This document shows positions 62,152-64,000 of a stretch of 64,000 nucleotides of DNA, piece by piece (position 1 is the first letter of the stretch; each line of letters starts with the position of its first letter). A program made the translations under genes and the position numbers. Below the pieces are notes generated by a model. That model saw nothing but the letters and a program-made list of their open reading frames with translations, was not told the DNA's origin and did not search any database. This DNA is from Alterisphingorhabdus sp051668705 (GTDB lineage Bacteria > Pseudomonadota > Alphaproteobacteria > Sphingomonadales > Sphingomonadaceae), in NCBI RefSeq assembly GCF_051668705.1, contig NZ_CP196351.1:1178001-1242000 (forward strand), given 5' to 3'.

Positions 62152-63384
62152 TTAGGCCAGTCCAACCTCTTTAAACGGTATGTCGGGGTTTGCCAGTTGC
62201 TCTGCGTCCAATATATCTGCGTTTTCAATCAGTTTTTTGCCTTGAACATAGTCTTTGGTGCGGTTGATACAGTCCACAGCGATGACCTTTCCATCCAAGA
62301 GATATATGACGGAGAAGCTATTGCTTTCGGGGTCGCCACGGCAAATTTCTTCATCAAAGCCTAATGAAAAACCAATGGTTTGCAATTTTACATCATATTG
62401 GTTCGACCAAAACCATGGAACGACTTTATAAGGAATATCCTGACCACAAATATGGCCGGCTACAGTTTTGGCTTGATCATGCGCGTTCTGTACTGACTCT
62501 AAGCGAACATGCGCGCCATTGGCATATGGGTTAGCATGGGTTGCACAATCACCAATTGCATAAATGTCCGGCAGATTGGTCCGGCACATTGAATCTACAT
62601 CCACACCATTGCCGCCCATTGCGCCCTCAGCAAGCAATGGACCGGTTTCAGGGATGATGCCTATGCCGAAGACTACCATGTCTGTTGGCAGTCCAGTGCC
62701 ATCTTCTAATATGATGGATGTTGCATTACCTTCAGTATCAGTAACGAACTTCTCCGCCTTGGTGTTCAACCGAAAGGTAACGCCATGGGCTTCATGCAGT
62801 TTCTGAAAATAATCAGCAATATGTCGCCCTGAGACCCTGTTTAGTAAACGATCTTGTAGTTCTATCAGATTAACTGACTTGCCAATTTTTGCAGCAGCTG
62901 CCGCGACTTCTAATCCAATATAGCCGCCACCAATGATATTAATATTCTCTGCACTAGGTAGCGCTTTGCGAATCGCATCTGCATCGCGTTTCTGACGCAA
63001 AGTGAAGACATTTCGTGCATGACTACCCGGACAATCGAGCATGCGCGGTGCTCCGCCTGTCGCCCAAACCAGTTTTTTGTAAGCAAGCTGTCTATCGTTC
63101 GACAGTGTGATGATATTCCCCATGGAATCAACACGGCTGACGCGCGTGCCGCAGAGAATATTAATCTCTCGCTCTTCCCAAAATATATCTGGCCGCATCG
63201 CCATACGCTCAAAAGTCTTTTCTCCGGAAAGATATTCTTTGGATAAAGGCGGGCGTTCATAGGGATTATATGGCTCATCACCGATCATTGCTATGGACCC
63301 TTCAAAGCCCATTTGGCGCAGAGCAATCGCGGTTTGCGCGCCGCCATGTCCTGCACCGGCAATAATGATGTCGTAACTGTCCAT
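62152..63384 (-). CDS. FAD-dependent ferredoxin reductase (rhodocoxin/putidaredoxin reductase-like)
   Basis: A 410-residue pyridine nucleotide-disulphide family reductase passing electrons from NADH to a ferredoxin, often for a cytochrome P450. The FAD motif IIAGAGHGGAQTA and ERPPLSKEYLSGE open the protein. The NAD-binding motif IIGGGYIGLEVAAA is in the middle, and DIYAIGDCATHANPY closes the FAD site. The ATG at 63384 begins MDSYDIII; the frame is open upstream to 63516 without family residues. No ferredoxin or P450 gene is in view. Confidence 0.92.
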   Translation of the reverse strand: MDSYDIIIAGAGHGGAQTAIALRQMGFEGSIAMIGDEPYNPYERPPLSKEYLSGEKTFERMAMRPDIFWEEREINILCGTRVSRVDSMGNIITLSNDRQLAYKKLVWATGGAPRMLDCPGSHARNVFTLRQKRDADAIRKALPSAENINIIGGGYIGLEVAAAAAKIGKSVNLIELQDRLLNRVSGRHIADYFQKLHEAHGVTFRLNTKAEKFVTDTEGNATSIILEDGTGLPTDMVVFGIGIIPETGPLLAEGAMGGNGVDVDSMCRTNLPDIYAIGDCATHANPYANGAHVRLESVQNAHDQAKTVAGHICGQDIPYKVVPWFWSNQYDVKLQTIGFSLGFDEEICRGDPESNSFSVIYLLDGKVIAVDCINRTKDYVQGKKLIENADILDAEQLANPDIPFKEVGLA

Positions 63385-63560
63385 CCGGCATTCACCCTTG
63401 TTGAGCTGTGTAATACAGCGTTCTTTCATGCTCTGACAAGGCAATTGTATGGAAAAAAGTTTATTTGATGAAGGCTTTGTGTTGACCATCGGCAATGGCG
63501 CAATTATAGGCCGCAACCTATCGAAACAGGAAAAGCGCTTTTAAGCGCCCTATCGATTGT
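63385..63560. other. Region between FAD reductase and tRNA-Met
   Basis: 176 bases with no supported gene. It should contain the promoters of the reductase (minus strand) and the tRNA (plus strand). An antisense continuation of the reductase frame crosses most of it but has no family similarity. Confidence 0.5.
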
Positions 63561-63637
63561 GGCGGAGTAGCTCAGTTGGTTAGAGCAGTGGAATCATAAT
63601 CCATTTGTCGGGGGTTCAAATCCCTCCTCCGCTACCA
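63561..63637 (+). tRNA. tRNA-Met (anticodon CAU), elongator type
   Basis: A 77-base cloverleaf with encoded CCA. The acceptor stem GGCGGAG pairs with CTCCGCT (one G-U at the end). The D arm has AGCTCAGTTGGTTAGAGC. The five-base-pair anticodon stem encloses T-CAT-AA, and the T arm contains GGTTCAAATCC. Anticodon CAT means methionine; the paired acceptor end rules out the initiator. A tRNA-Ile with modified C34 cannot be fully excluded. Confidence 0.93.
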
Positions 63638-63888
63638 GCATTTTCAGCCAAAACCCGTATTGTCCGTTATCGCTTATATTTCTATGCGATAAATGACGCA
63701 TTGTCCCAACAGGCCTATGGGTAGCTGTGATGTCGATTTATTATAACTCTACGTTATAAATGATCCAGAGCATTATTAAATATTACTCATAAAAACTGTA
63801 AGATAGGTTATCTACCAACAACCAAAATTTTACATCTCCAAAATATCTTTGCCACCAATTATTAATAGGTCTTAGCGATATCGGTTGC
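63638..63888. other. AT-rich region downstream of tRNA-Met with two palindromes
   Basis: No protein gene is supported here. One counted 60-base stretch (63781-63840) is 28% GC, far below the chromosome average. Perfect 7-bp inverted repeats occur at 63667-63673/63686-63692 (TTATCGC) and 63741-63747/63753-63759 (TTATAAC). Neither is followed by a T run. The second could be an operator for the gene beginning at 63889. Confidence 0.5.
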
Positions 63889-64000
63889 ATGGATTTAGCT
63901 AACACTCCGATAGTACCTATAAAAGATGACCTTTTCTTGCTAGCAAGAAGGCTGCGTCGGCCAATTTGGGTTTATGATACTGATTGCAAATCTATTGCTT
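63889..64000 (+). CDS. Partial protein, PAS-like N-terminus (runs off window end)
   Basis: From the ATG at 63889 the frame is open to the end of the window (37 codons). The segment LARRLRRPIWVYDTD resembles the first strand of PAS domains in sphingomonad sensor or GGDEF/EAL regulators. Only the start is visible, so the family is tentative and the start codon could be elsewhere. The ribosome-binding site is weak. Confidence 0.45.
   Translation, partial: MDLANTPIVPIKDDLFLLARRLRRPIWVYDTDCKSIA

Overview
The window looks like a contiguous piece of an alphaproteobacterial chromosome, most likely Sphingomonadales and, given the moderate GC content, something near Sphingorhabdus/Parasphingorhabdus. 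This is inferred from gene families rather than a database match: a PEP-CTERM/XrtA regulatory block (prsK, prsR, prsT), a short-chain fatty acyl type regulator divergent from isocitrate lyase, a POT peptide transporter, paired periplasmic amidohydrolases, an M2 peptidase and NnrU. Coding density is high. No phage, insertion sequence, CRISPR array or rRNA was seen.

Layout. 0-4.8 kb: a neutral zinc metallopeptidase cut by the window edge, a patatin-like hydrolase with 3-hydroxybutyrate dehydrogenase, an exported M20 amidohydrolase and a small membrane-anchored protein. 4.9-7.8 kb: isocitrate lyase and its divergent regulator. 7.9-14.8 kb: the exopolysaccharide/PEP-CTERM block (sugar transferase, PrsK, PrsR, PrsT). 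14.8-23.8 kb: GntR regulator, nitroreductase, peptide symporter, amidohydrolase pair, NnrU, aldo/keto reductase, amino-acid symporter. 24-27.4 kb: glmM, a DUF1272 zinc-ribbon protein, a ThiD-VOC fusion and sodB. 27.5-33 kb (minus strand): yciB, ftsY, mtaB, dapF and a GGDEF-EAL protein. 33.3-38 kb: ffh-rpsP-rimM-trmD-rplS, then asd. 38-43 kb: isomerase, alpha/beta hydrolase, membrane protein, M2 peptidase, SDR. 43-45.7 kb (minus): an arsR-carbonic anhydrase-SulP operon. 45.8-49.8 kb (minus): transsulfuration-type PLP enzyme, AMP nucleosidase, and rpsF-rpsR-rplI. 50-53.4 kb: an AT-rich unknown gene, an Mpl-type ligase and a divergent LD-carboxypeptidase. 53.5-56.9 kb: a membrane protein and an acyl-CoA dehydrogenase/phosphotransferase pair. 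57-61.6 kb: fabD-fabG-acpP-fabF-mltG. 61.6-64 kb: 2'-5' RNA ligase-like protein, ferredoxin reductase, tRNA-Met and the start of a PAS-like gene.

Several groups make functional sense. GlmM, DapF, Asd, Mpl, LdcA and MltG all serve peptidoglycan synthesis or recycling. Ffh and FtsY, the two halves of the signal-recognition pathway, lie within about 5 kb. Carbonic anhydrase and a SulP carrier look like a regulated bicarbonate-uptake operon. Isocitrate lyase, 3-hydroxybutyrate dehydrogenase and an acyl-CoA dehydrogenase suggest growth on acetate, storage polymer or fatty acids.

I see no clearly new multi-gene defence or mobile system. The best leads are: the AT-rich unknown gene at 49968-51053 with a possible HEPN-like R-x4-H motif; the ThiD-VOC fusion; an amidohydrolase pair in which the second member has lost its metal-binding HxH; a 24-bp palindrome before the arsR-carbonic anhydrase operon; a perfect hairpin covering the nnrU ribosome-binding site; a possible short RNA or attenuator before ffh; and an 80-bp element with terminal inverted repeats near 53.45 kb.
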